Source: Enterocloster clostridioformis
GTDB taxonomy: Bacteria > Bacillota > Clostridia > Lachnospirales > Lachnospiraceae
Reading direction: 5' to 3'
NCBI RefSeq assembly: GCF_020297485.1
Contig: NZ_JAIWZC010000001.1
Coordinates: forward strand, 3,906,001 to 3,970,000
Length of the DNA: 64,000 nt
Every line of letters begins with the position of its first letter. Within the stretch, counting starts at the first letter, position 1. Below the pieces are notes generated by a model. The model was given only the letters and a program-made list of their open reading frames with translations. It was not told the origin of the DNA and searched no databases. The translations under genes were made by a program, and so were the position numbers. Below, in pieces: positions 9,011-17,912 of this stretch.

Positions 9011-9760
9011 TTACTGATAATCAAATACGTTAATCCAGCTTTCCAGCAGTTCCTTTTCCTCGGGACGTTTGTAAGCCAGCTGGGCAGCTGCCACGATGGG
9101 GAGCCAGCCCTGTACATAGCGCTTTTCTGTGCCCGTTTTAACACAGAACAGATCCATGTACATATCAGCTGTCTTCTTATCCTTCAGGCTCAGAAGCAGA
9201 TAGGTTCTGGCCACATCGGCACTTGCGTTGCCCTGGGAAGCATGTACCCAGTCAACCAGATACCATTTGCCGTCGTCGCCTACGATGATATTGGAAGGGC
9301 AGAAATCGCCGTGGCACAGCTTGGTGTGCTTTGGCATGCCGTCCAGCCTTGTAAGCAGCTCGTAGCGCAGGTTTTCATCCAGCTGTTCCTCGGATTTAAG
9401 GGCGCGGATGGTCTTTTCCTTCAGCTTGTTTAACAGTGGGCAGGCCTGGGCAAAAATCAACAGGTGTAAATCAACCATCTGCTCCAGATACTCCCCTGTC
9501 TTGTCAGGATTTTCTTCCATCAGCTGCTGAAGGGTCTTGCCCTCCACAAATTCCCTGGTAATAGACCATTTGCCATCGATTACAGATACCCCCAGAACCT
9601 TAGGAACATTCAGGGCTTCAATGGTTTCCACACGTGCGTTGCACAGGGCTTCATTCAGAACCTCGGCTTTTGGGAAGTCTTCGCAGAATTCCTTGATGGC
9701 AGTGCTTCCGTCACGGTATACGGATTTTGTTTCGCTACTGGAAATTAATTGTTTTGCCAT
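9011..9760 (-). CDS. Aminoglycoside phosphotransferase-family (APH/choline kinase-like) kinase
   Basis: Cytoplasmic small-molecule kinase of the APH fold, 249 residues from the ATG at 9760, which has GGAGAG 8 bases upstream (a longer frame to 9817 lacks a ribosome site). The catalytic loop is LCHGDFCPSNIIV (Brenner motif HxDxxxxN) and the metal-binding Asp lies in WYLVDWVHASQGNASADVAR. REFVEGKTLQQLM marks the end of the N-lobe. The substrate is unknown: APH-family members in such genomes phosphorylate sugars, choline or antibiotics, and nothing nearby points to resistance. It is upstream-adjacent to glgB on the same strand, with about 160 bases between. Confidence 0.8.
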   Translation of the reverse strand: MAKQLISSSETKSVYRDGSTAIKEFCEDFPKAEVLNEALCNARVETIEALNVPKVLGVSVIDGKWSITREFVEGKTLQQLMEENPDKTGEYLEQMVDLHLLIFAQACPLLNKLKEKTIRALKSEEQLDENLRYELLTRLDGMPKHTKLCHGDFCPSNIIVGDDGKWYLVDWVHASQGNASADVARTYLLLSLKDKKTADMYMDLFCVKTGTEKRYVQGWLPIVAAAQLAYKRPEEKELLESWINVFDYQ

Positions 9761-9920
9761 AATTATACTCTCCTTCCACACATTATAAACGGTGCTGCGA
9801 CAGGTAATCCATCGCACTGCCTTTATTCTACTACAACATGACTGAAAAGTACATACCTAATTTGATAAATTTTTAACGTACTTTTAGGCCCTAAAAGAAT
9901 CATATTTCTTAAAAACATGT

Positions 9921-11849
9921 TTAAAAACGGAAGATGGCTGTTCCGTATGCAGGAAGAGGATAGGAGAAGGAGTAGGGCTGTCCGTCGCATTCGCTTTTAG
10001 AGGATGAGAAGCACGGAGCTTCTGCTGCCTTATAAGCGCCGTGATTATCCAGGAGCAGGGTGTACCTGCCGCGCTTTGGAACACCTACCCGGTAATCCGG
10101 TCTCTCCACCGGAGTAAAGCTTATAATGAACATCAGGTTTTTCTTACCCGTCTCATCCCGCCGGATGAAGCTGAAGATACTTCTGTCGCCGTCATTGGCA
10201 TTAATCCACTGGAAACCGTTCCAGTCATTGTCCTGGCGGTAAAGGGAAGGATACCTTTTGTACAGATGGAGCAGGTCCTTCACATAGTTCTGAAGCTCTC
10301 TGTGGTCATCCTCGTCCGTGAGATACCAGTCCAGGGAAACCTTTTCATCCCATTCATGGAGCTGGCCGAAATCCTGACCCATGAACAGGAGCTTCTTGCC
10401 GGGATGGCCCATCATGAAGGTGTAACCGGCCTTCAGATTGGAAAACTTGTCCTTGCCAAGGCCGGGCATTTTGTTAATCATGGAGCATTTCAGGTGAACC
10501 ACCTCATCGTGGGAAAGGACCAGGATATAGTTCTCACTTGTAAAATAGGTGAGTCCGAAGGTCATGCGGTGATGGTTATACTTGCGGAAATAGGGGTCTA
10601 ACTTCATGTATTCCAGGAAATCATGCATCCACCCCATGTTCCACTTGAAGGTAAAGCCCAGTCCGTCCTGTTCGGGATGCTCCGTCACCTTTGGCCAGGC
10701 GGTGGATTCCTCAGCGATGACAAGGGCTCCGTGGTTGCGCCCCTGGACCACTGTGTTCAGGTGCTTGAAGAACTCTATGGCTTCCAGGTTCTGGTTGCCG
10801 CCATGTATGTTGGGGACCCACTGGCCCTCCTGACGTCCGTAATCCAGGTACAGCATGGACGCCACAGCGTCCACCCTGAGGCCGTCCACATGGTACTGCT
10901 CCACCCAGTAGAGTGCATTGCTGATGAGGAAGTCCTTGACCTCGTTCTTGCCGTAATCAAATACCTTGGTGCCCCAGTCCGGGTGTTCCCCCTTCCTGGG
11001 GTCCGCATATTCAAAAAGGGGTTCGCCGTCAAAGTCAGCCAGGCCATGGGCATCCTTGGGGAAGTGGGCCGGAACCCAGTCCAGTATGACGCCTATGCCG
11101 TTCTTATGCAGGTAGTTGACAAAATACATGAACTCCGCCGGTGTGCCATAGCGGGAGGTGGGAGCAAAGTACCCCGTAACCTGATATCCCCAGGAGCCGT
11201 CGAAGGGGTGTTCTGCAATGCCCATAAGCTCCACATGGGTATAGCCCATCTCCTTTACATAAGCTGCCAGTTCATGGGCAGCCTCTGTGTATGTATAAAA
11301 GCCGTCCTTTTCAGGCCTGTCCCGTTTGCGCCACGAACCCAGATGCACTTCGTAAATGCTCATGGGCAGCTTCTGTACATCCGCCTGGGTCCTTTTTTCA
11401 ATCCATGCGCTGTCAGTCCAGGAAAAGCCCTGGATATCGGCTGTGACAGAGGCTGTGCCCGGACGGTATTCCGCGCTGAAGGCAAAGGGATCTGCCTTGT
11501 AGAGAATCCTGCCGGACTGGGTGGTAATGGCAAATTTATAGAGCTCTCCCAGCTTCATGTCCGGATTGAAAATCTCCCAGATGCCGGATTCGGAGATGCG
11601 TTCCATGGGGTTGGCCTCCGGATTCCAGTTGTTAAAATCACCTACCAGATGGACCTCTTTTGCATGGGGGGCCCAAACAGCGAAGTAGATGCCTTCCTTT
11701 CCCTTGTATGTCTTGGGATGCGCCCCTAATTTCTGGTAAATATCATAGTGTGTGCCTGCCCCGAACAGATAGCAGTCCAGGTCAGATATGAAGCCTGTGG
11801 CAGAAGCCTTTTTCTTTGAAGATGCTGCAATGCGTTTTTTAGCTACCAT
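9921..11849 (-). CDS. glgB: 1,4-alpha-glucan branching enzyme
   Basis: Forms alpha-1,6 branches in glycogen. It has 642 residues: an N-terminal CBM48 (GIYFAVWAPHAKEVHLVGDFNNW), a central GH13 barrel and a C-terminal beta domain. The nucleophile Asp lies in VDGLRVDAVASMLYLDYGR, the general acid Glu in LVIAEESTAWP and the third carboxylate in LVLSHDEVVH. It starts 2 bases from the end of the preceding GH13 amylase gene, so the two are translationally close. The matching glgC-glgD pair lies about 38 kb away in this window, so glycogen genes are split here. Confidence 0.96.
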   Translation of the reverse strand: MVAKKRIAASSKKKASATGFISDLDCYLFGAGTHYDIYQKLGAHPKTYKGKEGIYFAVWAPHAKEVHLVGDFNNWNPEANPMERISESGIWEIFNPDMKLGELYKFAITTQSGRILYKADPFAFSAEYRPGTASVTADIQGFSWTDSAWIEKRTQADVQKLPMSIYEVHLGSWRKRDRPEKDGFYTYTEAAHELAAYVKEMGYTHVELMGIAEHPFDGSWGYQVTGYFAPTSRYGTPAEFMYFVNYLHKNGIGVILDWVPAHFPKDAHGLADFDGEPLFEYADPRKGEHPDWGTKVFDYGKNEVKDFLISNALYWVEQYHVDGLRVDAVASMLYLDYGRQEGQWVPNIHGGNQNLEAIEFFKHLNTVVQGRNHGALVIAEESTAWPKVTEHPEQDGLGFTFKWNMGWMHDFLEYMKLDPYFRKYNHHRMTFGLTYFTSENYILVLSHDEVVHLKCSMINKMPGLGKDKFSNLKAGYTFMMGHPGKKLLFMGQDFGQLHEWDEKVSLDWYLTDEDDHRELQNYVKDLLHLYKRYPSLYRQDNDWNGFQWINANDGDRSIFSFIRRDETGKKNLMFIISFTPVERPDYRVGVPKRGRYTLLLDNHGAYKAAEAPCFSSSKSECDGQPYSFSYPLPAYGTAIFRF

Positions 11850-11850
11850 A

Positions 11851-13191
11851 TCAGTTCTCTCCCTTGAGTTTCAGGACAGCTCCCCAGTTGCCCTTTAATT
11901 TTATGTGGACCTTCCCGTCTGAAATGGGGAGGCGGTCTCCGGGTTCCAGAAGATTGACTGCCTCGCTGGCCTGAATCGGAACAGGGATGGCCAGCGAGGC
12001 CGGCTCATCGTCATTGTTTACCGCGGCGATAATGACAGAGTCCTCACCGTGTCTGGCAAATGCATACTGGCGGTTGGTCAGCAGCAGTTCCTGGTAACGG
12101 CCCGTGTGAAGCGCCTCCTGCCGCCTGTGAATCTGTCCCAGCTGTGCAATCAGGTCCGTAAGCTCACAGTGAAGTTCACCTTCCTGGTCTATGGAGATGG
12201 CGGGACGCAGCGCCTCATCGCTGGTGTTGGTGCGTTTTCCCTCAATGCCCCATTCGCCGCCGTAATAGACGGATGGGATGCCGGGCAGTGTGAAGAGACA
12301 GAGGTATATGGGAAACAGGTGCTCCCTGAGCTTAAGCTTTGTGGCAATCCTGTCCTCGTCATGATTGTCCACAAAGGTGTAAAGCTGGCGTCCGATGGCC
12401 TCCAGCCGTCTTACGTTGTGGGCAATTTCAAAGAAGTTGTGATCATTGAAGCCGGAGTAAAGGCTTTTGTGAAGTTCGTAATTGGTGACGGAGTGGAGCA
12501 TCTCACTGTTAACCCAGCGGCTGTAGTCCCCGTGAATCACCTCGCCCATGAGCCAGAAATCTTCCTTCATGGTCTCTGTCTGGCTGCGCATTTCCTTCAT
12601 GAAGTTGAAGTCCAGCACATTGGCGCAGTCCAGGCGTATTCCGTCAATGTCAAACTCATCAATCCAAAACCGGATGACGTCAAAGAGATAGGACCTTACA
12701 TCCGGGTTAAAGAGGTTCAGGCAGGGCAGTTCAAAATGTCCCTGCCAGGCTTCGTATCCAAAGGAATCGCCGCAGGGGCTCTGCCAGTCAAAGTTCACCC
12801 CCTTATACCAGTCCTTATAGGGGGAATCCCGGCGCTTTTCCTGTATGTCCTTAAAGGCAAAAAATTCACGTCCCGTGTGATTGAACACGCCGTCCACTAC
12901 TACCTTTATGCCCTCCTGGTGGCATTGGGCCACAAAATTTCTGAAAGAATCATTATCGCCCAGACGCCGGTCCACCAGCTTATAATCTCTGGTATCGTAT
13001 CCATGGCTGGCGGATTCAAAAACCGGGCCTATGTAGATGGCGCTGCAGCCCAGGGAGCGGATGTGGGGAATCCACTTGTCTAATTCTTTAAAACGGTTGG
13101 TTACTTCGGTTGCATCATTGTGTTTGGGGGCGCCAGTCATCCCCAGGGGATACATGTGATAGAACACTCCCCGTTCATACCAGGTGCTCAT
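11851..13191 (-). CDS. GH13 alpha-amylase/maltodextrin-acting enzyme
   Basis: Intracellular GH13 enzyme of 446 residues without a signal peptide. The conserved regions are VVVDGVFNHTG (region I), DIDGIRLDCANVLD (nucleophile Asp), FWLMGEVIHGDY (acid Glu) and LYTFVDNHDEDRIAT (third Asp). A small C-terminal beta domain follows. It is likely to cut maltodextrins or glycogen breakdown products. It is the upstream partner of glgB in a minus-strand unit, so it may trim or recycle glycogen chains. Exact product specificity cannot be read from sequence. Confidence 0.9.
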   Translation of the reverse strand: MSTWYERGVFYHMYPLGMTGAPKHNDATEVTNRFKELDKWIPHIRSLGCSAIYIGPVFESASHGYDTRDYKLVDRRLGDNDSFRNFVAQCHQEGIKVVVDGVFNHTGREFFAFKDIQEKRRDSPYKDWYKGVNFDWQSPCGDSFGYEAWQGHFELPCLNLFNPDVRSYLFDVIRFWIDEFDIDGIRLDCANVLDFNFMKEMRSQTETMKEDFWLMGEVIHGDYSRWVNSEMLHSVTNYELHKSLYSGFNDHNFFEIAHNVRRLEAIGRQLYTFVDNHDEDRIATKLKLREHLFPIYLCLFTLPGIPSVYYGGEWGIEGKRTNTSDEALRPAISIDQEGELHCELTDLIAQLGQIHRRQEALHTGRYQELLLTNRQYAFARHGEDSVIIAAVNNDDEPASLAIPVPIQASEAVNLLEPGDRLPISDGKVHIKLKGNWGAVLKLKGEN

Positions 13192-13259
13192 GTTGTTTTC
13201 CTCGCAATCTTTATGTAGTTATATGTTACAGCGCCCGGAGGGGGATAGTACTGTAAGTA

Positions 13260-13514
13260 CTAATCCTCCTGGCTTTTAAATTTACGCAGCAGGAACTGGT
13301 AGCGCAGCTGGGCCGCGTTCAGTTCGTAGATATAGCAGTCTATCAGGGTAGGGTCCACGGCCTGCTCAAAGTGGTTCCTGGCGGCTTCGATGGCACATTT
13401 TGTGCGTTCGATTTCCACGCGCAGGCGGATGAGTTCAGGTCTGGGACGCCGCGCCCTGGTCACTGCGGACCTGGCGGCGGCAGTCTCCCTGACTGCTTTC
13501 ATGATGTCAAACAT
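13260..13514 (-). CDS. DUF2508 (YaaL-like) small protein
   Basis: Small soluble helical protein of unknown function, 84 residues from the ATG at 13514, which is spaced 9 bases from GGGAG. A longer frame to 13574 is less likely. The helical stretch RLRVEIERTKCAIEAARNHF followed by YELNAAQLRYQFLLRKFK fits the DUF2508 family, whose B. subtilis member YaaL sits near recR. That neighbourhood is not present here. It lies between the amylase and an ArsR regulator on the same strand. Confidence 0.65.
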   Translation of the reverse strand: MFDIMKAVRETAAARSAVTRARRPRPELIRLRVEIERTKCAIEAARNHFEQAVDPTLIDCYIYELNAAQLRYQFLLRKFKSQED

Positions 13515-13609
13515 ATGCTTCATCTCCCAGATATTGATAGAAGTAGTATATCTGGAAAATGCCATCTTATGCATGTATGGCCTGCGGAATTAAATTTTAA
13601 TACAGGCTC

Positions 13610-13963
13610 TCAATACAGGAATTCTTCCAGTCTGTAACCCAGTTCCATCAGCCGGCGGTTGGATTCCCTCAGGGTAAGGTAATAATAATTGGCCGTTCCT
13701 TCCTGGCGTACGCCTACGATGCCCGCCTCCTTTAGTATCTTGAGATGATGGGATATGGCCGGGCGGGAAAGGCTGGTCCGTCTGGTGATTTCGTTTACAT
13801 TGAGACCGTATTGCTCGAAATGGATGGGGCCAGGTGTCTGCCTGCTGTCAAGGGCTTCCTCTGTCAGTACCTCTATGATGGACAGACGCATCTCATCGCC
13901 CAGGGCAATGAACAGCGGCATACAGGCATGAAAACGTTTCTGTAATTCCTGGGCAGTTGTCAT
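13610..13963 (-). CDS. ArsR-family transcriptional regulator
   Basis: A 117-residue winged-helix repressor. The recognition region is NEITRRTSLSRPAISHHLKI followed by the wing GIVGVRQEGTANYYYLTL. No clear metal-binding Cys cluster is present, so it may sense something other than metals. It starts at 13963 behind GGAGG. A dyad with arms TTGGTT/AACCAA lies 15 bases upstream and probably mediates autoregulation. It diverges from the Tad pilus operon, whose promoter is about 80 bases further on, so it could also affect that operon. Confidence 0.88.
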   Translation of the reverse strand: MTTAQELQKRFHACMPLFIALGDEMRLSIIEVLTEEALDSRQTPGPIHFEQYGLNVNEITRRTSLSRPAISHHLKILKEAGIVGVRQEGTANYYYLTLRESNRRLMELGYRLEEFLY

Positions 13964-13978
13964 CTGCCATTTCCTCCT

Positions 13979-14000
13979 TTGGTTTAAAAATTTGAACCAA
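13979..14000. promoter_or_regulatory. Palindromic candidate operator of the ArsR regulator
   Basis: Inverted repeat with arms TTGGTT (13979-13984) and AACCAA (13995-14000) around an AT-rich centre. It lies between the ArsR start and the divergent promoter, the usual place for an ArsR-family autoregulatory site. Inferred from position and symmetry. Confidence 0.5.
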
Positions 14001-14076
14001 CTTCATTTTACCATGTATAGGGAGGAAGGTCAAGGAAATCGGAAATGAAATGCATAAAACTCGCTGAAATTCACCC

Positions 14077-14105
14077 TTGACATTTGCCGGAAAATCCCTC
14101 ATAAT
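14077..14105 (+). promoter_or_regulatory. Sigma-A promoter for the Tad pilus operon
   Basis: TTGACA (14077-14082), a 17-base spacer and CATAAT (14100-14105), a near-consensus vegetative promoter reading towards the prepilin peptidase gene at 14218. It is the only strong promoter seen before the roughly 10.6-kb gene string. Confidence 0.65.
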
Positions 14106-14217
14106 GGAACAACATCCAACACAGTCTATTTCATGACAGTCTGATTTATCTCAATGGTTTTATTTACATCATTATTTTTGTGTTGCCTGGCTCAGGCAGA
14201 AATTTCCTCAGAAAAAA

Positions 14218-14811
14218 GTGAAAGATGGAACGGAGAAAGGGGGTAGTGTATTCAGTTTACATTGTTTTATGTCATATGCATTGTATGGCATGATGGCCTA
14301 TTGCGCCTTTATGGATATCAGGTATTACCGGATACCTAACAGGGCCCTGGAGGCCGTGGCGGCGGCAGGACTGGCTGTTTCGGCGGAGGCCTGCGTGTCC
14401 GGAGCGGGAAGCGTTGGCTTTTGGGCAGCCGCGGCTGAAGGCGTTGTTGTTTTTATAATGGGGCTGGTGTTGGCGGCTGCAGCCGGTTTCCCGTTTTTCC
14501 TGCTGCGGATGGTGGGAGCCGGGGATATTAAATTCATGGCCCTTGTGGCAGGCTGTTTTGGCTTGGAAAGAGGATTTTGGTCCGTAGTGATTGGCTTGTG
14601 TCTGGGAGCTGTTCTGGCTCTCGGAAAGATGCTGCGAGAGGGCAGCGTTTGTCAGAGATTCTTGTATTTGACTGCCTATATCAGGCGTTTGATTCAGAGT
14701 AAAGAAATAGAGGCGTATTACTGCCCGGAGCGGGATGGATATAAGTGCGTAATTCCATTGGGAGCCTGTTTTTTTGCGGGGACTCTTATTACAGTGTTGT
14801 GGAAGGGATGA
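14218..14811 (+). CDS. tadV: A24 prepilin peptidase (TadV/CpaA-like)
   Basis: Membrane aspartic protease that removes the leader from type IVb prepilins; first gene of the Tad locus. It has about 197 residues with roughly five or six hydrophobic segments and no N-terminal methylase domain, as in TadV/CpaA. The catalytic Asp residues are in FMDIRYYRIPN and GAGDIKFMALVAG. The frame opens with GTG at 14218. An ATG at 14269 (MSYALYGMM) directly before the first membrane segment is an alternative; neither has an ideal ribosome site. Confidence 0.85.
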   Translation: MKDGTEKGGSVFSLHCFMSYALYGMMAYCAFMDIRYYRIPNRALEAVAAAGLAVSAEACVSGAGSVGFWAAAAEGVVVFIMGLVLAAAAGFPFFLLRMVGAGDIKFMALVAGCFGLERGFWSVVIGLCLGAVLALGKMLREGSVCQRFLYLTAYIRRLIQSKEIEAYYCPERDGYKCVIPLGACFFAGTLITVLWKG

Positions 14812-14867
14812 GTGATGGGTGTTAAGGCGCATATGCGCCAGGCAGAAACGAGGTGAGAAGTAAATAT

Positions 14868-15872
14868 ATGGTAAAGATTCTGGCAGTCTATGACGCTGAC
14901 CCCGCCTTTGGGGAACGGCTGGCGGATTATGTGAATCAGAAGGAAAAGATTCCGTTTACAGCCATGGCGTTTTCCAGCCTGGACAGGCTCAGAGAATATG
15001 GGGAAGAACATCCCATAGAAATCCTGCTGGTAGATGAGTGCTCCCGGGCGTTGGTGGGGGATGTGAAGGCAAAGCAGGTCATGGTTCTGTGTGACGGGGA
15101 GCTGGTGGATGGGCTGGATGTATTTCCGTCCATCTACAAGTACCAGTCCGGGGACTGTATCATGCGTGAGGTGTTGGCTTCCTACTGCAGCCGGCCTGTG
15201 GAGCCGTCGCTGGCCCTTCTTGGGACCAGGGCCCTGGTCATGGGCATATATTCCCCTGTGAACCGGTGCTTTAAGTCCTCGCTGGCCCTAACCATAGGGC
15301 AGGTGATGGCAAAAAAGGAGACGGTGCTGTATCTGAACCTGGAGGAATATTCAGGGCTTTCCAGGCTGATTAACAGTGAGTACAAGGCTGATTTATCGGA
15401 TGTGCTGTATTTGTACCGGCAGGGAGGGTATAACTGGATGAAGCTAAAGTCTATGATCAGCAACTGGGGAAATATGGATTATATACCTCCGGTGAGATAT
15501 GCGGAGGACTTAAGCCAGGTGGCGCCGGAGGACATGGCGCAGCTCATAGACAGGATTGCGAGGGAGAGCGGCTATGACAGGCTGGTGGTGGACGTGGGCC
15601 AGATGGGAAGGGGATCACTGCCCATTCTCTCCATGTGTGATGTGGTGTATATGCCGGTCAGGGAGGACTATATATCAGCAGCCAAGATAGAGGAATTCGA
15701 GGAATACCTGGAGGAAGCAGACGATGCCGGGGTCAGGGACAGGATTCAGAAACTGAGACTGCCCAGACATACAGGTATTATGAAGCGGGAGGGGTACCTG
15801 GAACAGCTGACATGGGGAGAGATGGGGGATTATGTAAGGCAGCTTTTGAACGGGAAGCAGCCGGAGAGCTAG
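14868..15872 (+). CDS. tadZ: TadZ/CpaE-like pilus-localising ATPase homologue
   Basis: About 334 residues from the ATG at 14868 (MVKILAVYDADPAFGERLAD), which follows AGGTGAG. An N-terminal receiver-like domain (ILLVDECSRALV) precedes a ParA/MinD-like ATPase fold (VMGIYSPVNRCFKSSLALTI in place of a standard deviant Walker A, then RLVVDVGQMG). The Walker A Lys arrangement looks degenerate, as in many TadZ proteins that place the secretion ATPase at a cell pole. It lies directly before tadA. Confidence 0.78.
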   Translation: MVKILAVYDADPAFGERLADYVNQKEKIPFTAMAFSSLDRLREYGEEHPIEILLVDECSRALVGDVKAKQVMVLCDGELVDGLDVFPSIYKYQSGDCIMREVLASYCSRPVEPSLALLGTRALVMGIYSPVNRCFKSSLALTIGQVMAKKETVLYLNLEEYSGLSRLINSEYKADLSDVLYLYRQGGYNWMKLKSMISNWGNMDYIPPVRYAEDLSQVAPEDMAQLIDRIARESGYDRLVVDVGQMGRGSLPILSMCDVVYMPVREDYISAAKIEEFEEYLEEADDAGVRDRIQKLRLPRHTGIMKREGYLEQLTWGEMGDYVRQLLNGKQPES

Positions 15873-15906
15873 GGGGTGTAGGAACAATGAGGAGGAAGCG
15901 TGAGCC

Positions 15907-17106
15907 ATGGAGGAGAGGGAGAGTACAAGGAGGAGGAACCGAGAAGGTGTCCGGTGGGTCATAAGGGAACGCGTCATGGAAGAACTGCAGGAAAGCCACC
16001 ATATGGACGACGGGGAACTGATGGAGATGATTGACAGGGCCATAGGAGACATGGGACAGGAAATGTTCCTGCCGTTAAAAGAACGGCTCTGGCTGCGGGG
16101 CAGCCTCTTTGACAGCTTCCGCCGTCTGGATATCCTGCAGGAGCTTATTGATGACAGCTCCGTATCGGAAATCATGGTTAATGGAGCAGGAAAGATATTT
16201 ATGGAGAAAAACGGAAGGATGGAATTGTGGGACAGGAAATTTGAGAAGCCGGAACAGCTGGAGGATATCATACAACAGATTGTAAGCAGGGTCAACCGTG
16301 TGGTGAATGTATCCTCTCCCATGGTGGATGCCAGGCTGGAGGACGGCTCCAGAGTCCATGTGGTGCTTCCGCCTGTGGCCCTGGATGGTCCGGTTGTAAC
16401 TATAAGGAAATTCCCGGACCCGATTACCATGGAAAAGCTGATTCGTTTCGGAGCCATAAGCGCGGAGGCCGCGGGCTTTCTGGAGCAGCTGGTGGAGGAG
16501 GGATGCAACATGTTCATCAGCGGAGGGACAAACTCCGGGAAAACCACATTCCTAAACGCATTGTCATCCTTCATACCCTCCGGTGAGCGGGTAATTACCA
16601 TTGAAGATTCTGCTGAACTGCAGATAACGCAGGTTCCCAATCTTGTGCGCCTGGAGACAAGAAACGCCAATACGGAGGGGGAAGGGGAAATTACCATGAG
16701 CCAGCTAATCAAGGCGGCCCTGCGCATGAACCCCAACCGCATCGTAGTGGGCGAGGTGAGGGGAAAAGAGGCCCTGGATATGCTCCAGGCCATGAACACA
16801 GGCCATCCCGGCAGTCTTTCCACGGGTCATGGAAACAGCCCGCGGGACATGATAAGCAGGCTGGAGACCATGGTGCTGATGGCGGCAGACCTTCCGCTGG
16901 CGGCAATCAGGAACCAGATTGTGTCGGCTCTGGACATCATGGTCCATCTGGGACGGCTGAAGGATGGAAAGAGAAGAGTTTTATCCATTATGAGAATAGG
17001 AGGTTTGCAGAATGGAGAGGTGGAACTGGAGCCATTGTTTGAATATGACGGGAGGGAGGACCGGCTTCGTCAGAAAAGGGCCGGGACACAGGCGGGACCT
17101 GGTTAG
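15907..17106 (+). CDS. tadA: TadA/CpaF secretion ATPase
   Basis: Hexameric GspE-superfamily motor that powers pilus assembly, 399 residues. An N-terminal helical domain precedes the core. Walker A is GGTNSGKTTFLNAL, the Asp box includes ITIEDSAELQI, Walker B is NRIVVGEVRGKEALDML, and the His box is TGHPGSLSTGH. Its 3' end overlaps the start of tadB by 95 bases. All motor motifs are intact, so the pilus system is probably functional. Confidence 0.93.
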   Translation: MEERESTRRRNREGVRWVIRERVMEELQESHHMDDGELMEMIDRAIGDMGQEMFLPLKERLWLRGSLFDSFRRLDILQELIDDSSVSEIMVNGAGKIFMEKNGRMELWDRKFEKPEQLEDIIQQIVSRVNRVVNVSSPMVDARLEDGSRVHVVLPPVALDGPVVTIRKFPDPITMEKLIRFGAISAEAAGFLEQLVEEGCNMFISGGTNSGKTTFLNALSSFIPSGERVITIEDSAELQITQVPNLVRLETRNANTEGEGEITMSQLIKAALRMNPNRIVVGEVRGKEALDMLQAMNTGHPGSLSTGHGNSPRDMISRLETMVLMAADLPLAAIRNQIVSALDIMVHLGRLKDGKRRVLSIMRIGGLQNGEVELEPLFEYDGREDRLRQKRAGTQAGPG

Positions 17107-17905
17107 GCAGGAGATTGCCAGGAGCAAACCGGAAAAGAGGGCTCCCAGGGCCCGGCCTCCCGACAGGGTGGATTACAGCACCTACCGGCTTACAGCCAGG
17201 GAGTGGCTGTTATACGGCGCCTGCGGGATAGGGGCCTGCGGGCTGGCCTCCTATGTATTTTACCGCAGTGCGGTGGTGTTCCTGATTCTGATACCCTTTG
17301 GAGCCTGTTATCCTTTATATCGGAGGGAGGATTTAAAGAAGGAGAGGGCCAGGCGGCTGGAATTACAGTTTAAGGAGGGAATCCAGGTGCTGTCCTCCTT
17401 TCTCAGCGCGGGGTATTCCTTGGAAAATGGACTTGCCCTCAGCATAAAGGAGCTGGAAGTATTGTTTGGAAAGAAGGAGATGATTACAGAGGAGTTCCGG
17501 ATCCTGTGCGATGGAATCCGGATGAACCGTCCGGCAGAAGATCTGTTCATGGATTTTGGCCGGCGCAGCGGACTGGAGGATGTGGATAATTTTGCCCAGG
17601 TACTGTCCGCGGCTAAACGAAGCGGAGGTGAGCTGGTGGAAATCATCCGCCAGACGGCTGGAATTATCCGTGATAAGGTGCAGGTTAAGGAGGAGATACA
17701 CACCATGCTTGCTTCCAGGATATTTGAACAGAAAATCATGAATCTGATACCGTTTTTGATTGTACTCTATATTGATCTTACATCCCCTGGATTTTTCAGC
17801 GTGATGTACGGCACCTGGATGGGCCGGGGAGTGATGACCATGTGTCTGGCAGCCTATGCGGGCGCGCTGGTTATGGCCGGGAAGATACTGGACATTGAGG
17901 TGTGA
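17012..17905 (+). CDS. tadB: TadB-like membrane protein (GspF domain)
   Basis: Inner-membrane platform protein of the Tad pilus, 297 residues. Two hydrophobic segments near residues 70-105 and two at the C-terminus (LIPFLIVLYIDLTSPGFF and MTMCLAAYAGALVMAGK) frame a GspF domain containing QFKEGIQVLSSFLSAGYSLE. The start at 17012 has an ideal AGGAGG eight bases upstream, inside the end of tadA. The first 30-odd residues are therefore read in a different frame from the overlapping tadA end. A start nearer 17110 is the alternative. Confidence 0.85.
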   Translation: MERWNWSHCLNMTGGRTGFVRKGPGHRRDLVRQEIARSKPEKRAPRARPPDRVDYSTYRLTAREWLLYGACGIGACGLASYVFYRSAVVFLILIPFGACYPLYRREDLKKERARRLELQFKEGIQVLSSFLSAGYSLENGLALSIKELEVLFGKKEMITEEFRILCDGIRMNRPAEDLFMDFGRRSGLEDVDNFAQVLSAAKRSGGELVEIIRQTAGIIRDKVQVKEEIHTMLASRIFEQKIMNLIPFLIVLYIDLTSPGFFSVMYGTWMGRGVMTMCLAAYAGALVMAGKILDIEV

Positions 17906-17912
17906 AAGGCAG

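Noticed and set aside
9011..9760. Aminoglycoside resistance gene
   Set aside because: The APH fold is clear, but the fold covers many sugar and choline kinases and there is no resistance context.
9921..13191. Long plus-strand frames opposite glgB and the amylase (for example 10623-11729 and 12049-13083)
   Set aside because: They are antisense shadows produced by codon bias of the GH13 genes; no ribosome sites and no family resemblance, whereas the minus-strand genes carry all catalytic motifs.
15675..16823. A 382-codon minus-strand frame across tadZ/tadA
   Set aside because: Ser-rich shadow of the TadA coding sequence; the plus strand has intact Walker motifs.
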